Below are positions 1-12,573 of a DNA stretch of 64,000 bases, piece by piece (the stretch's first letter is position 1; the number at the start of each line of letters is the position of its first letter). Source of the stretch: Aspidiotus rigidus (Eukaryota; Arthropoda; Insecta; Hemiptera; Diaspididae). Below the pieces are notes generated by a model. The model saw nothing but the letters and a program-made list of their open reading frames with translations. It had not been told where the DNA came from and did not search any database. Location of the stretch: NCBI GenBank assembly GCA_035079385.1, contig JAVHKY010000029.1:434001-498000 (forward strand). The letters run 5' to 3'. The translations under genes and the position numbers were made by a program.

Positions 1-362
1 TTTTTATTAATATTAATGTACTTTTTATTACTAATTAAAATATTTTAAATATTTTTATTTTTCAATTCTTTTAATTTTTTAAATTTTTTATTTTCAATTT
101 TTTCATTTTTTTTTCATTATTTTATTGATTTGATTTTTTATTTTTCCCAAGTTCCTAACTTAAGTAACTTCAAAAACTAGAAAAAAAAATACTCAAAAAC
201 AAGAGTTAATATTGAAAAAAAAAAAGAAGAAAAAAAAAAAAAAAAAACGAACACCACCACTGAATTTAACATACTTTCAAAATGAACAATCTTCAATCAT
301 CTGCCGAGGAACGTGCGTATTCTTATTAAATAACGTATTTAATAGGACGCTTTTATAAATTG
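1..362. other. low-complexity AT-rich stretch
   Basis: The first 250 bases are mostly T-runs and A-runs, including a long poly-A/AG tract at about 210-247. I see no coding sequence or RNA gene here. Confidence 0.8.
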
Positions 363-513
363 AAATTTATTTACTTGAAGGCACTGACGTCCAATTTTAC
401 TCTTTGCAGTATTGTTTCACCCCGATAAAGACGACGGTGTCGTCAAAACGTCGTTGCTAATAATTGTGTGTAATAAAATAATTGGACGTCAGTGCCTTCA
501 AGTAAATAAATTT
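363..513. repeat. 150-bp foldback repeat (MITE-like)
   Basis: Two perfect 34-base inverted arms lie at 363-396 and 480-513, separated by an 83-base loop. Each arm contains the core ACTTGAAGGCACTGACGTCC or its complement. The size and structure fit a miniature inverted-repeat transposable element. I could not identify a target-site duplication, so the superfamily is open. Confidence 0.8.
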
Positions 514-3500
514 TAGTGTGTATTCTTGTTTAGTTGGAGAAAAGGTAACATTGATTTTCTATCGTGCACAAACAATAATGCTCTTTCCCCAAAAACCGTG
601 TTCTGCACTTTCAGCAAACATTCTTGACAAATTGTCACGATTTTTAGACCTGTAAGGAGGAAAGCGGAAATTACATGCTCAAAGTCATACGAGTACGAAG
701 GAATACAGGAATAATTTCGAAAAGTCTCTCGGGAGACATAAGCATCAACTGTGGGGAGGATGACAGTTTTTTCCTCCGAATATTGTTGTTAGTATGCATA
801 GCTCCCTCAATAATTCGGTCGCATACTTTGCCATTAGAAATTTTGAATGCAAAAAATTGTTTTTATATTATTTAAAATTTTTCAACAATCTTGCCCTCGT
901 AATAATATTCCGAAGTTTGTGCCACGGCGAGGAGGTATTTCATTTGTCAGAAACACAAAATTCATAAACATACACAGTAACGAGAGAAATTCGATTTTTA
1001 GGTATACCTAGGGAGGCAGAATGATCTCATCACTTTCCCATAAGTTCTTTCGAGGAAATCGTTACATGACTTTGCCGCACTCTATATGAACACCGATCCC
1101 ACTCATAAACCATGTAATCGCACATAGCACTCTCTCAACCTTCAAATCTGTCAGATAATGGATGTCTTGAACAAGTAAATAACCACCGTCCTCAAGCGTC
1201 AAAGAATTAAAAGGGGTAATAACACTATGAGAGACGCGTAGTCCGATCTTTGACGATTGTCGACCAAATGTCGACAATTTTGATCAAACTTACAACTAAA
1301 TAAGAAACCGGTTGAAACCATCAGCAAAATCAAATGTACAACCTCCGGTCGAAAAAAATACATATGTACTTACGAAATTTCAAAACAATGTGCAAGAAGT
1401 ATGTACGGCCAATTTTTCCAATTCACTTTTTACTCGTGTCTTGTAACAGCCTAGGGACATCTGAGGATGAAATTATATTGATGACACAATACGGAAGACA
1501 GATTAGATTACCACTGCACCATATTTACACGCAAAACCTAAACGTACTCGAGCCTGGCGAACGCGGACAGAAATAAAAGTAAGGCAACGTTACGAAGAAT
1601 ATTCGACAGAATACCGAATTTCGCAATAAACACAGCACACATCTTCAAATCCAAAATATCTGAACGAGTCTTGCGACATGACACATGATCGTATCGACTA
1701 TTTGAAAAAAATATATACGAGTGTGGGAGGGGGCAATGAGCCTTATAACGAGGAAGGCATTTTCTTGATTTCTATTTTGTTCACTCTATAAAAGTAAGCA
1801 GAATAAAAATATTTTTATTACACCCTACCGAACCATCGACAAATCATCGATCGACGCACAACTGTATTCAAGAACGATAAGAGAAAAATCAACAAAATCA
1901 CCGCGAAAATAATTTTGTCGCGAAAACGACACGACGGCGACGTTACCGGAAACTTTCGTCAAATAAGCGCGAAAGTTAGTAGCTTTCGACAAAAAAAGAA
2001 GATTGAAAAAAAAATCCTCTAATTAATTTCTCGAACGTGTGTATTATCAACGTTGCATAACACACATTTCGTTAATTGCCGCAAGTTAAAATTATAAACG
2101 AAATATTTTTTCGAATATAATACGACAAAATTGTAATAACGAATGCCGCGAATGAGAAATTGAACACATTTGCCAAGAGAGAGAGTGGCCAGGCTCTTTC
2201 AGTTCATATACACGTTCGCGTACACACCCACTCGCGTATCCAGCCGAAATAAAACCAAAGTGAAATGAAGTATACGATAAATCAAACCAACAGGGTTAAA
2301 ATCGAAAGGATGTGCGAGCAATATTCTTACTATGCAATATAATGTGAAGCATTTAGAAACCCGATGACAAGACGACAACAACAGCCGCATCTAATTAAAT
2401 ATCGTACGGTGACGTAAAAGTCTATAAAGTGCTTCGTAAAAATGTGCTTTTGTGATACTTTATGATTGTATACATGGTGGACATACGAGTAATATACTCT
2501 GCTCACCCTCTTCTCTGCCTTCTACTCTAGGGTTTGAGCAAGGATGATGAAGATGCTAAATTACTGTGCGTATGTACTCGACCACTATACGACATATATA
2601 CGACTTTAGAGCAAGGATACGACACACAAACTGGAAATATATACGACACATTAATTAAAGTTATCCAACTGACTAACCCCGAAAGCAAAACAAAGGCAAT
2701 ACTTTGAACATAAAATTGAAAAGAAAGACAGTCTCGCATCGATGTTCGTTCATTCACTCGGCGCAATTTCATTGTGTACAAACATTACGTAACCTTGAAA
2801 AGTGAATTTCAATGAAAATATCTGCGATCAAAACTCCTGGCAACATGTGAGAAAATAAAAAACTATGGTGTCCTTATTAAGTGATCAGTTCTACTCCATC
2901 GAGCAAACTAGACCAAAAGTGAGAGGTACCTAGATATAATTCTGATCAAAAGTTTTTCTTTACAATTGTCACGAATTAGCGTCTCGTCGAACATCATGAA
3001 AATCTACAGCCATATTTTTGGTGCGTCTTGCCCTAAGGGGCAAAACAAGGCAGGGTGACTCATCAAATATGAATGCTAGAAGAAATTTAAGCAAAACTAG
3101 AAGTTCCGGACCAAATTTCTCATAAGAATGATATCTTCTACAATTTGTATAGAGGCGAAAGGAAAGCGTCTGGTTCAGACGGTGGAAAGCTACGCAATTG
3201 CTGTGCTCTCACCGTTCATTTTCAAGGTTGGGGGTGGAATTAATTTTTGAAATTCTACTCGGCCGCTTCCGTCCACGTTATGTCGATACCTTTTGACTTG
3301 AGACGTGGAAAATTTTTCACAATAAGGATTTCAGATCGTTCTACTATTGTATCCAAACGCGTATGCCAGGCTAAGAAGGAGAGCGCACTATACCCCGCCA
3401 ACCAGTTATCCACCCTTATGGTTAAAGTTACTGTGGTCTTATATCCGAGACATGAGATGTACATTATCATCCCTTTTATTTATATTTATCTTTGATGCGG

Positions 3501-4099
3501 AAGGACACTAAGAACATACCGTGAGAAATAGTTTTAGAGTGGCACAATTTATATCGACGTACAGGGTACACATTCTGCGCGCTAAAGACTTTTCTTCTGC
3601 TACTAGAAAAAACTCTACAAGATATCATTTTTGTGTGAAATCTCATCGGAAACATTGTTCCGTCTAGTAAATTTTCTCTAGCGCGTATATTTGACGAGTC
3701 ATTTTCGATAATCAAGTTTTTGAACCACGTTTAATCGCTCGACGCACGAGTGATACGCCTGTGGATTTCAGCACGTTCAATAGGACGCCATTTTAAAGGC
3801 ATTTGTGTAGAAAACACTTTGCTCAGAATAATGTCCATCTCAAAGTTTAGAAAATCCCTATTAAAAAAACGAGTAAGGACACGAGCCGCTATAATTAGTC
3901 GTTATATCTCATTTATCCTTCCAATTTCCTATTTTGCTATGGAATTTGAAGGCTACGATTAGTGGAGCTAGATTGCAGCCTCCAAGAGCGCTGAGTTTCG
4001 CATTTAGCTTCGGTATTTAGACCGTTATCCGTGAACTTGAAAGTCATTGGAATAGGGAAGTCTGAAGCTAAATGACGACAACGACTAAATAATTAGTGA
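514..4099. other. gene-poor stretch, no supported gene
   Basis: Short open frames occur on both strands, for example near 1334-1576 and 3255-3495. None shows a domain, a convincing exon chain or codon structure that sets it apart from chance. An acceptor-like AACAG at about 1450 precedes a short acidic and then basic frame that ends at 1576. That could be an eroded element or exon, but I cannot support a gene. Confidence 0.5.
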
Positions 4100-4103
4100 C
4101 CTG

Positions 4104-4213
4104 TGATGAAAAAAGGATGCTCATTACCCACTGACAGGAATAACATTTCTGTCTGATCGGATGCCATATCAATCAGTCAGAAATAGTGTTCCTGCCTCCT
4201 TTTCTCATCGCAA
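4104..4213. repeat. diverged hairpin repeat
   Basis: The left half (GATGAAAAAAGGA, then AGGAATAACATTTCTGTCTGAT) pairs imperfectly with the complement of the right half (ATCAGTCAGAAATAGTGTTCCT, then CCTTTTCTCATC). This is an old miniature foldback element of about 110 bp. Confidence 0.55.
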
Positions 4214-4764
4214 ATCGCACGGAGTTCTGGCGATCCATATCCTCAATTCTTTTCATAGGGCTCTACCCTCTACCATAGGCACAATTATAAGCTCCGAAAT
4301 TCGGACCCACATTTTCTCTATACCAGTTTACTCATAAACTCCCCGTATTCCTAGGCACCGCAACTTTGTCATCAAAAAGTTGATCATTGTCTTAAGAACG
4401 GACTCTGGTTGCAATATCTAGTCTCCGGCGTCACTATGCTAGAGCTTGGCATATGTATGAATAGACCCGCATATATGAAATGCACAGAAGAAGCGCACGG
4501 GTGTTTGTCGAGAAGATGATCATGGCGGATCTACCTCAGAATACTCAGGTTAATAAATATATAATTTGTATCAGTTCGTTAGACTAGGTCAAGGGGTGGA
4601 TTTAAGTCATGCTAATATGGTGTGCTGGATTAAGAACTGGACTGGTAGGGAGAGAAAAAAACTAATTAAAAAGTCATATCCAATTTGTGATAAGAAACAT
4701 GATAATTGTTTTTAATAGTCAGAAAATTGTCTTTGATTTTCAATCATCAAAATAATAACAGAGC

Positions 4765-5800
4765 ATTGCAGCCAGCCAAAGTTGAAACCCAAAATCGAAT
4801 ATGATTTGTATTTTCACTTCTTTTTGGTCTTTCAAGGCACAAGCTGAAGTCGAAGCTATATTTTTCAGGGTCCCAAGTTCAAGCCAAAAGCTGAAGTTTT
4901 CAATTGAAGCAGCCAAAAGCTAAAAGCTAAAGTGAGAAGTCAACTGTATTTTTAATGTTTCTCTGAAGCCAAAAGCCAAAGTCAAAGCTACAATTTTTAA
5001 GGTCATGAGTTCAAGTCAAAAACTGAAACTAAATGTTTCAGTTGCGACGCCCTGTCAAATGTGGCAACGTACTGATTTCCCGTTACGTCACACTCGCAGT
5101 ATCAATAAATCACAAAATGCTGCTTGCTGAAGTTCCTTCAAGTCTATGTTTACTTTTTTATTAATGCAATTTCCCACAAAAGTAATGTTCTAAAAATTTA
5201 TGAATATTTTGAAAACAGTAAATAAGGGATAGGAGTATTTTTTTACAATCTTGAAGCTTTATACTTCTAGGAAATTGACCTTTTCTACCTTATTAACGTT
5301 CTGTTTTTGAAACAGGAAATATTGATCTGGTTTCAGAACGAGAAAAGTAAACAAAGAGTGAAGGAACTTCAGCAAGTAGCATTTTGCGATATTTTGCAAT
5401 CTATCAATATTCTGACGTAGTAAGGAAATCAGTCCATTGATGGTGTAATGCAACATTAGCGCGCCGCGCCCAGGGATACAAAATTTGATTTCTAAGGATG
5501 ATAAGTCAATCATAATTCATAATTGGCTTTTGACTGGTTAATTGCTTCCAATCACGGCTTAAACTCTTCACTAGCTTTTTTCATTGACTTCTCAATGATT
5601 GGCTCCTGCTGCGAAAAAAATTGCGGAAAAATATCAAAAAATAATGGCAAAAAATCAAAAATTAAAAATGTTGACAGACAAGTCAGCAAAAAGGTAGCTC
5701 GCATTAATGGACTGCTGGCTGACTTCTAGCTTTTTCTTGATTTCATCGGCTGGCTTCTGGCTAGCCTTCAGAAGCCAATTAAGGAATGGCTTCTAGGGTT
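4765..5800. repeat. composite foldback element with GCCAAAAGC units
   Basis: The middle contains an imperfect inverted repeat with arms at about 5071-5159 and 5343-5433, each carrying GAAGTTCCTTCA or its complement near the inner end. Outside these arms the left flank (4840-5035) has several diverged copies of AGCCAAAAGCTGAAGT. The right flank (5520-5800) has the complementary sense (GGCTTTTGACTGG, GGCTGGCTTCTGGCT). The whole kilobase therefore reads as one old foldback element. The outer limits are estimates and no protein is encoded. Confidence 0.5.
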
Positions 5801-6299
5801 TTTTTTTTTCGCCGTTAGCTGCTTAAACTCATCTCCCCTGGGCTGAATTATAAATTTTTTGATAATTTCTATCTCGAATAGGTAATCAATGATGGCATTT
5901 TGAATTTTGTTTTTACGTTTGGTCGATTTTTTATTTTCAATGAAAATGAGATGAAAGTGTACTTTTATTCCCCACGCCACTGAGCACGGCTGATTACTTT
6001 TAATCAATATTATTCATTATAATAAAAGAAATTCGACCACGCGTATGGCCGCATTAAACAAAAGATTTGGCAACCATGACAAGGATAAGAAAGGTATAGT
6101 AATCAATAGTATGGTTCTGTAAGTACACACTGTTCACGTACGTGTAATGGCGTTTTAGGAAGAGATAAATTAAAAAGAGATAAGAATCTATTGAACTTGA
6201 AAATCTGAAATCATTGTGAGAGACTCAAAGCGGCCCTATCTTTACACAACTCAACAAAGTAAAATTTTTGAAGAGGTCAAGAACGAGAATATCCGCTTC

Positions 6300-6545
6300 T
6301 GAAAGTATTTTTCACGCTGAGTTCTATGCTGTTATTTGTTTCTCGTGGAACCCTTGTTATTTTCGTTTAGTTTCCGCGGCTTGTTGCAACGCGCATCGGA
6401 CATTAAAGGGTAGAATTACAAAAAGGTGTGTCGGGCTTTGCAACAAGCCGCGGCAACTAAACGTTACGAGTAAGATTGTAGAAGAAAACGAGAGAACCAC
6501 AAAAAACGAATAACGACATCGAATTCAGCGTCAAAAATACTTTCA
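6300..6545. repeat. 246-bp imperfect inverted repeat (MITE-like)
   Basis: The left arm starts TGAAAGTATTTTTCACGCTGA and runs to CCGCGGCTTGTTGCAA (about 6375-6389). The right arm is its complement from about 6439 to 6545, with scattered mismatches. The central stem CCGCGGCTTGTTGCAA is perfect. This is a diverged miniature foldback transposon without coding capacity. Confidence 0.7.
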
Positions 6546-6588
6546 AAATCAAATATTCTCGTTCCGATTTCTGTCGCTGTTTCTTGTC

Positions 6589-6975
6589 CTGGGTCTATTA
6601 CGATCGTTTCTTGGTCTATTTTGAGCACTTTGGTCGATTTTTATGGTGTTTCGACCGTCTTTGGTTAGTTTCTCATCATGTTTTGGTCAATTTTGAACGT
6701 TCTTGGTTGCTTTTGGTCAAATTCAATCGTTTCCTGGTTTTGATAATTTTCTGACCATACGTAATCGTTTTCTCTTTTCATTATGCTCGGTTTTCAAACT
6801 GTATAGATAATTTTGGTCGATGCAGATCATTTACAGATTATTTTTTCTCAATTTTGGTAATTTCCTGTCATTTTTTGTCCGATTTTGACCGCTTCTCATC
6901 TATTTCGATCTAATCTGGTCGTTTTATGGCGAGTTCATCGTTTTGTGGTCAATTGCGGTCGCTTTTGATAATGTA
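6589..6975. repeat. decayed tandem array rich in TTTTGGTC
   Basis: The stretch repeats variants of TTTTGGTCGATTTTGACCG with a spacing of roughly 20-25 bases. GGTC and its complement GACC recur about a dozen times or more. Units are heavily diverged, so this is an old minisatellite rather than a young array. No open frame of note is present. Confidence 0.6.
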
Positions 6976-9900
6976 TGTACCTTTTTTTTGCTCATAGTAT
7001 GCTGCATGATTTTAGATTTTTGTTGCACGATTTCACTGCACTTTTTAGTATTTTTATTGCACGGAAACCCTAACACTACTTACGGGACATTCAAACATTT
7101 CCTGTGAGACGTCTCCGTTATGTGCATGTTTCGGTCTTCCTTTGAGGTGACCATGATTCCACCCGGGTCGCCGGCCATCTGCTACAAGCGTTAGAATCGA
7201 CAAAATTGAGAACAAGATCAGGGAAATTCTCCCAATCGAATGTTTATGGAGTAAAGTCAAAATAACTTGGGAACGAAGGGATTTAGAATAAAATTTGGGA
7301 AAACAAAATTTATAAAACGTGAAATTTCTACAAGTCATCTTCACTCACGAAAATCTATTCAGATTGATTTAAGGAAACCTTCAGCTCGACATTCCGACCA
7401 CCCATCAATTGTTAGTTTTTATTCAGCGCAAGACTAACATCGTCCGGCCTGAATACTTCCTGATGCAGAGAATTCTGCAAAGATAGTTGTCGTCGCTATC
7501 TGCGATATTTCCTGACCAGTTTCAGTGGTGCCGCCAGGGTATGGGTAAATTAATTCTTCCAATTTACTCTCATTACAATGTTCTATAAATCAGGAAAATC
7601 ATACCCAGAGTCCTGGAAGATTCTGCGCTCCAGACTCCTACCTTCCTTTCACAAAGTTGTGGTTACTTCAGTGACTAGTCTTCGTCCACGAATGGGAAAA
7701 CTGACGTCAACGATGAAGAAAAGACATTGTGGTAGAAAGGAGAAGCTACTGTTCACTACTTTTTACTGAATACAACTGTATTTTCCAACAAAGACATCAG
7801 TCGGTTCTCTCCTATTCGGAAACAAAATGGGACTACAGTAAACGAGATCTCAAGGATATTGGCCAGGTAAAAGTTACTCGCAAACTTGAAGATACGATTG
7901 ATGCAAATCAGAGGTGTGGAAACAATCTTTCGATAAGGGTGAGACATTTTTTTCCTTCGAGTATCAGTATTTTTTTACTTGAACAAAAAAGTGGGCGAGA
8001 AAGGCCGACAAGAAAAAGAGAGAAATTGCAATAGAGGAATATATCTCTGATGTCTCCCCCCCCCCGCCCCTATTTACTCCACTCACTGGATTGCGGGCGA
8101 TAATTAAAATTTCTGTTTCAATGAAAGGAGAGACTGGTTGAAGTCATTATCATTTGTGCTGACTCGCAGGATCGTTAAAGTAATTTTAGGAATAAAGTAT
8201 CAAAATAACAAATTACCTTTCTCTCTTCCTTCTATTCGATCGTTTTATTTTTTATGTACGTGTATTCATTATTCATACTATCGTACAAAAATAATGACTC
8301 GTAAAATTATCATTGAATTAGTCACCAAACGACGGAATTTCGATTTAGATTTTTTCGTTGTCAAATTAGAGCCCTCTAAAGTTGGCGGTTCCGAAGAACG
8401 CATACGGAACGAGAGAAATTTTGTTGGCACCGTCCAGGGAGAGTGTAAATTCGATGAATGAGAGGTCCACATGGTTGCGACATGTATACGTGTCAAGTAA
8501 AAATATTGAATATTATGGGAAAATATTATTGCCATCATTAGCGAATAGATTTTAGAAAAAAACTGTACAAGGTCAATTTGAACATTCAGTCGAACGCGAT
8601 ATAGCAGTTGGACGAATGAGAATGACTTCTAAAGGGGGAAGAGAACGGGTGGAGTTACGAAAACAAAAGACAAAAATTATTGTAGGATATCAGATCAAGT
8701 GGGTGAAATCTTCGATCGAAATTTTTCCTACTTCCGTATGATGATACTAACTTCGTAAACTCATCAAAATGTTGTATAAATGCCAAAATAAATAAATATG
8801 TTCTTCCCGTTACGTTTGTTGGTGCGATAATTTCGTTAATGAAATGTGCGATACCTACGTCGTAAGTGCATCGACATCTATGTGGTGTTTTATGACAAGT
8901 TACTCGTTTAGAGGTACCACGTATAAGTTGAACTTCTAAATACGAAACTCGCTTTATTGAATTTATGATTGGAGAAGATTTATCTGTGCTTTTATGGTAT
9001 TACAAAAGTAGGAAAAGCACGTCTCGAGTCTCATATTTCACGAATGACGACTTACACCAGATATTTTGTTCGTGTTACTTTTGACTGAAAAATATATGCT
9101 AGATAGATACTCAATTATAAGTCCCAACCCCTTATTTTTTTTTTGCCACGTATATCAGAAGACCTCCATTTTTTTTGTCTGATAACTGTCTTTTTGACTA
9201 CCTTCCCCAATGTTTTCATCGTTCATCACATTAAGAATTTCAAATCCATTTTTACCCATTTAGATCACACTTTATCAAAAGTACTCGCAATACTTTCCTG
9301 ATTTCTCTCGGTATAGTCTTGTAAATTTCGAACGTGTACTTAGAGAACCTATTTTTCAGAAATCGTATAAAAAATATAAAACTTTATATTCGCACGTGGA
9401 TATAAACGTGACGATGTTAATAGAAGTAGTTTGTAAGACTTGACAAAATTTCATTCCTCATAAAATTTAGGAATTAGTAAAACTAAAGAAATTTTAAATT
9501 CTAATCTCGCGTCATGGTAATCAGTCTAGCTGCAGTCTTGGAATTTTCTCAGTAATAAACTATTTTGATCATAAATATCGCATTCTTAGAAGTCTTCTGA
9601 TTCTAAAACTGATGTTCGAAGCGTAAGGCTAATTATGATTTTAGATTTTGGGTGGTAGGTTTGTAGTAAAAAACGAAGAACAAGACGATGACGGTATACG
9701 AAATTTTGAAAAAGTCGAAGGAACATTGCTGGTGAATCTCGCAGTTCTCGGAGAACAAAAAATCTTTAGGCTCTGTGGTCTTTTGAAGGGCCCAACAACG
9801 GTTATAAGTTTGAAAATGAGGACTGAGAAACGTCATCAGCTTTTGTCTATTCCCGCAGAAAACTGATTCCCGGACATTCCCCCGAATCCATTTCCCCGAA

Positions 9901-10020
9901 TATTCTTTCCCCGAATGACAGAAATACCGAAGTGACATTGCATAGCAATTTCATCCGCTACGAGTCTCTTAGGTACAACGTGTTGGTCTGACCATTATAA
10001 GTTAATCGATAACGAACATA
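6976..10020. other. gene-poor stretch with uncertain exon-like frames
   Basis: Several short frames look mildly exon-like. One is a plus-strand frame at about 7790-7941 bounded by CAAAG and GTGAG. Another is a minus-strand frame at 7054-7344 with a hydrophobic stretch. I could not link any of them into a spliced gene or recognise a domain. The stretch also has a C-run at about 8055. Confidence 0.4.
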
Positions 10021-10039
10021 GGAAAAGAAAATTGAATTA

Positions 10040-10375
10040 ATATGGCAAAAACTGTTTCTCTGTCAAAGTTCCATTTGGTTCTTAGATGGGACCTTCAAGG
10101 TTGCCCCAACCATATTCGCGCAAGTATTCACGATACTCGGTCTACGCCGGAGAAATGTGGACGCCGGTGAAGGTGTTCCTCTACCATTGGTTTATGCTCT
10201 GGTGTCAGGGAAAACCGACGACTTATACGCAGAAGTGCTCCGAGCTGTCAGGGATGCCGTTCAAGAGTATAACATTAACGCTTGTGCCCCGTTAAAAATA
10301 ATGAAGGATTTTGAATTGGGCATTATCAATGCCTGCGCCGAAGTTTTTCCTGCGATAGGAAAATCGCTCAAATAA
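10040..10375 (+). pseudogene. MULE transposase catalytic-domain remnant
   Basis: A continuous plus-strand frame reads W-F-L-D-G-T-F-K-V-A-P from about 10076. It continues through PLVYALVSGKTDDLYAE and a helical segment to a stop at 10373-10375. The DGTF motif with its following aromatic stretch is the hallmark of the MULE transposase core, where the aspartate is the first catalytic residue. The downstream IMKDFELGIINA fits the region of the second conserved acidic residue. The frame lacks the third acidic residue, the zinc-binding C-terminus and most of the N-terminus, so this is a broken copy. No ATG with good context or terminal inverted repeats were found around it. The family assignment is good; the limits are approximate. 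Confidence 0.75.
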
Positions 10376-12454
10376 TTTTCAAATCTCTTTTTGAGATCTC
10401 ACTATCCCAACATTTGACAAGTGGTCCAAAGTTCTCCAAAAATGAAAAATGGCATCCAAAGAGTTTTCTTTGTAATTAAATGTGATGCAGCGGCAAAAAG
10501 AATCTTTAAAGCCCTCTAGGCTTTTTGGGGGTCGGAAGGTAATAAAATGTCATCTTTTACACTGTTAAGAGTTTCGGTCCTCTCTTTGGATACTTTGTAG
10601 GGCACTGAAATTCCGACCCCCCCCCCTCCCAGATTGTGTGTAAGATTTTCTGAAGAAAGGGACGAAAGCCACCGATATTTTTCTTTTTTTATTCCTAGGA
10701 ATTTAGACCTCCCATTTGGTAATTTAAAAGATATCTTCAGAAAGATTCAAGAAATTTTGGAGTATCTGTTTTAGGTTATGTAATTGACCAAAATTTCAAA
10801 AATGGCTCCGTTCTCATTTTCAAGCTTCTGAACCGTTACGAGGAGTCTTGGTATATCAAAAATCTGTCCCTCACACTTCCTATGGCGAATTTTGAAAGAC
10901 CCACCACCTTCAAGATGATCGAACCAAATTTCATGCTTCTATCATTAATTAGCACTCTACTATTACAGTATGGACAACGAACAGTACACCTCGGAAATAC
11001 TCAAAGCCTCAAAAATTTTTCCTAAAAAGCCTTTCTCGAGTACATTTCTTGCAGCGATTTACGAAATAAGCCGATACCAAAGTGGTCGAAACGATTCAAA
11101 TCGCGAAAACATAAAAATTAGATTTGCTCCGGATTTAAAAAAAAAGTTGCGAAATAAAAAAAAAAAAAAATGTTTTTCTTTGTGATAGAAATTCTCAAAT
11201 ACTACGTGGAACTACAGAAACGTCAACAGAACTCTATTCTTTGTTTCCCTTTCTCTTCGTCAATCCCACGCTTCCAAACGATTGAAAGATGGTGAATTAG
11301 TTCTTTTCGTGTTCATTGCCTCTATACATTTGCATTTTGTTCTCAACGATTTTACAAAAATTACTGACGCCTAACGGTCAACAAACTTTTGCCGAATAAA
11401 AATTCTAGAAAAAAGCATCCAAATTTAGGCGCCACAATACCGAAGATGAAAAAAGCATAACTTAATACTCGACGAAGTCTGTTACGCTCTTCGACGAGAT
11501 ATTTACGTATCTTTTTAGTAAGAAAATACGCCTCCTTCAAAGAAAACACTCTCGAGGTTATCTGCACATGTACTTAAAGAGACGAAACGGTTCAATCACG
11601 CGGCCATTACTGACGTGATTCTATACAAAGTAGCGCATATTTCGTTATCCTTCGACGACATAGTAGCATTTCTGATGAGGGCGTATAATTGCACTCTTTA
11701 CTTCCGCAGATAAATCATAATCCATACAATCATACAAACAAGTTTATGGCTCATTTGCGCATCATTCTTACATTCATTCATCCGAGCGAAATCAGAAAAG
11801 ACCAACGCAAATACCGTAGTACGGTACGACGAAAGATTAAAATTAGATTTATGCACAGAGGAAAAAGGAAAGACAACTGAATAGCCATTCGAAAATTCAT
11901 TAAGATGTAAGGATATTATACATGGGTTTCAAAAAACAATTCACACACTAATAATCGAGTTCATCAGTACAATAAAGACAAATTAGTAGAAACACGTAAA
12001 TAAGATGACGAAAGAATTATTTAGACGAAGGGATTAAAACGACACTAAAAAAGACAAATCGTTGAAAAAACAAGACGAAATTTTTTTCCCAACATTAAAA
12101 TGGTTTTGGTAGAGAACAAAGGGATAGATATTCAAGACCTCATTCAGACCCAATTAGAAGTTGTCAAAGAGGCTGACGCTAAACTAAAATAAATTCTGAC
12201 ATGAGTATCGATGTTTTTTTTCTCACTCTTTCTTTCTCCAACAAGTTGTTCAACTATATAAATACGATACGATGATAAGCTCAGCATAAGAATGTTGATT
12301 TACAAACACCAAAATATTACGGAAGAACATAGAGTAGGTGAATAGAGTTGGATGAGGTTGATGGTTATAGTGAATTATATCTATTTTTGAATAAGATATT
12401 AGAGAGGGTCTCCTCGCGCCAAGACTTCCTATTTAAGGATGACCAAGGAATGAT
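10376..12454. other. intergenic, no supported gene
   Basis: This stretch contains a short GGGGGTCGGAA / TTCCGACCCCC inverted pair (10528-10538 and 10611-10621). At 12100-12192 there is a 30-codon plus-strand frame beginning MVLVENKGIDIQDL that I cannot classify. No WD40-type exon that would complete the neighbouring ATG16 gene was recognised here. Confidence 0.45.
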
Positions 12455-12467
12455 TTTATTTTTTATT
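12455..12467 (-). promoter_or_regulatory. candidate poly(A) signals of the ATG16-like gene
   Basis: Two AATAAA hexamers on the minus strand (12462-12467 and 12455-12460) lie about 110 nt after the stop codon of the short ATG16-like model. They support the idea that a transcript ends here. Confidence 0.4.
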
Positions 12468-12573
12468 GCTATCAGATCACTCAAACCAGGATAATTTTCC
12501 CGACGTGTGTGCCAGGTATTAAGTCTGATGAAAAGAAAGTCGGTGGGAAAAATTCGAAACATTTTTGACAAGC

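Noticed and set aside
7054..7344. 96-codon minus-strand frame with a hydrophobic stretch, possible secreted peptide
   Set aside because: The hydrophobic part is internal, no splice sites or family features support it, and the region is repeat-rich.
9633..9938. Overlapping frames on both strands around 9.6-9.9 kb
   Set aside because: Composition is unremarkable, no domain is visible, and they could not be joined to the MULE remnant downstream.
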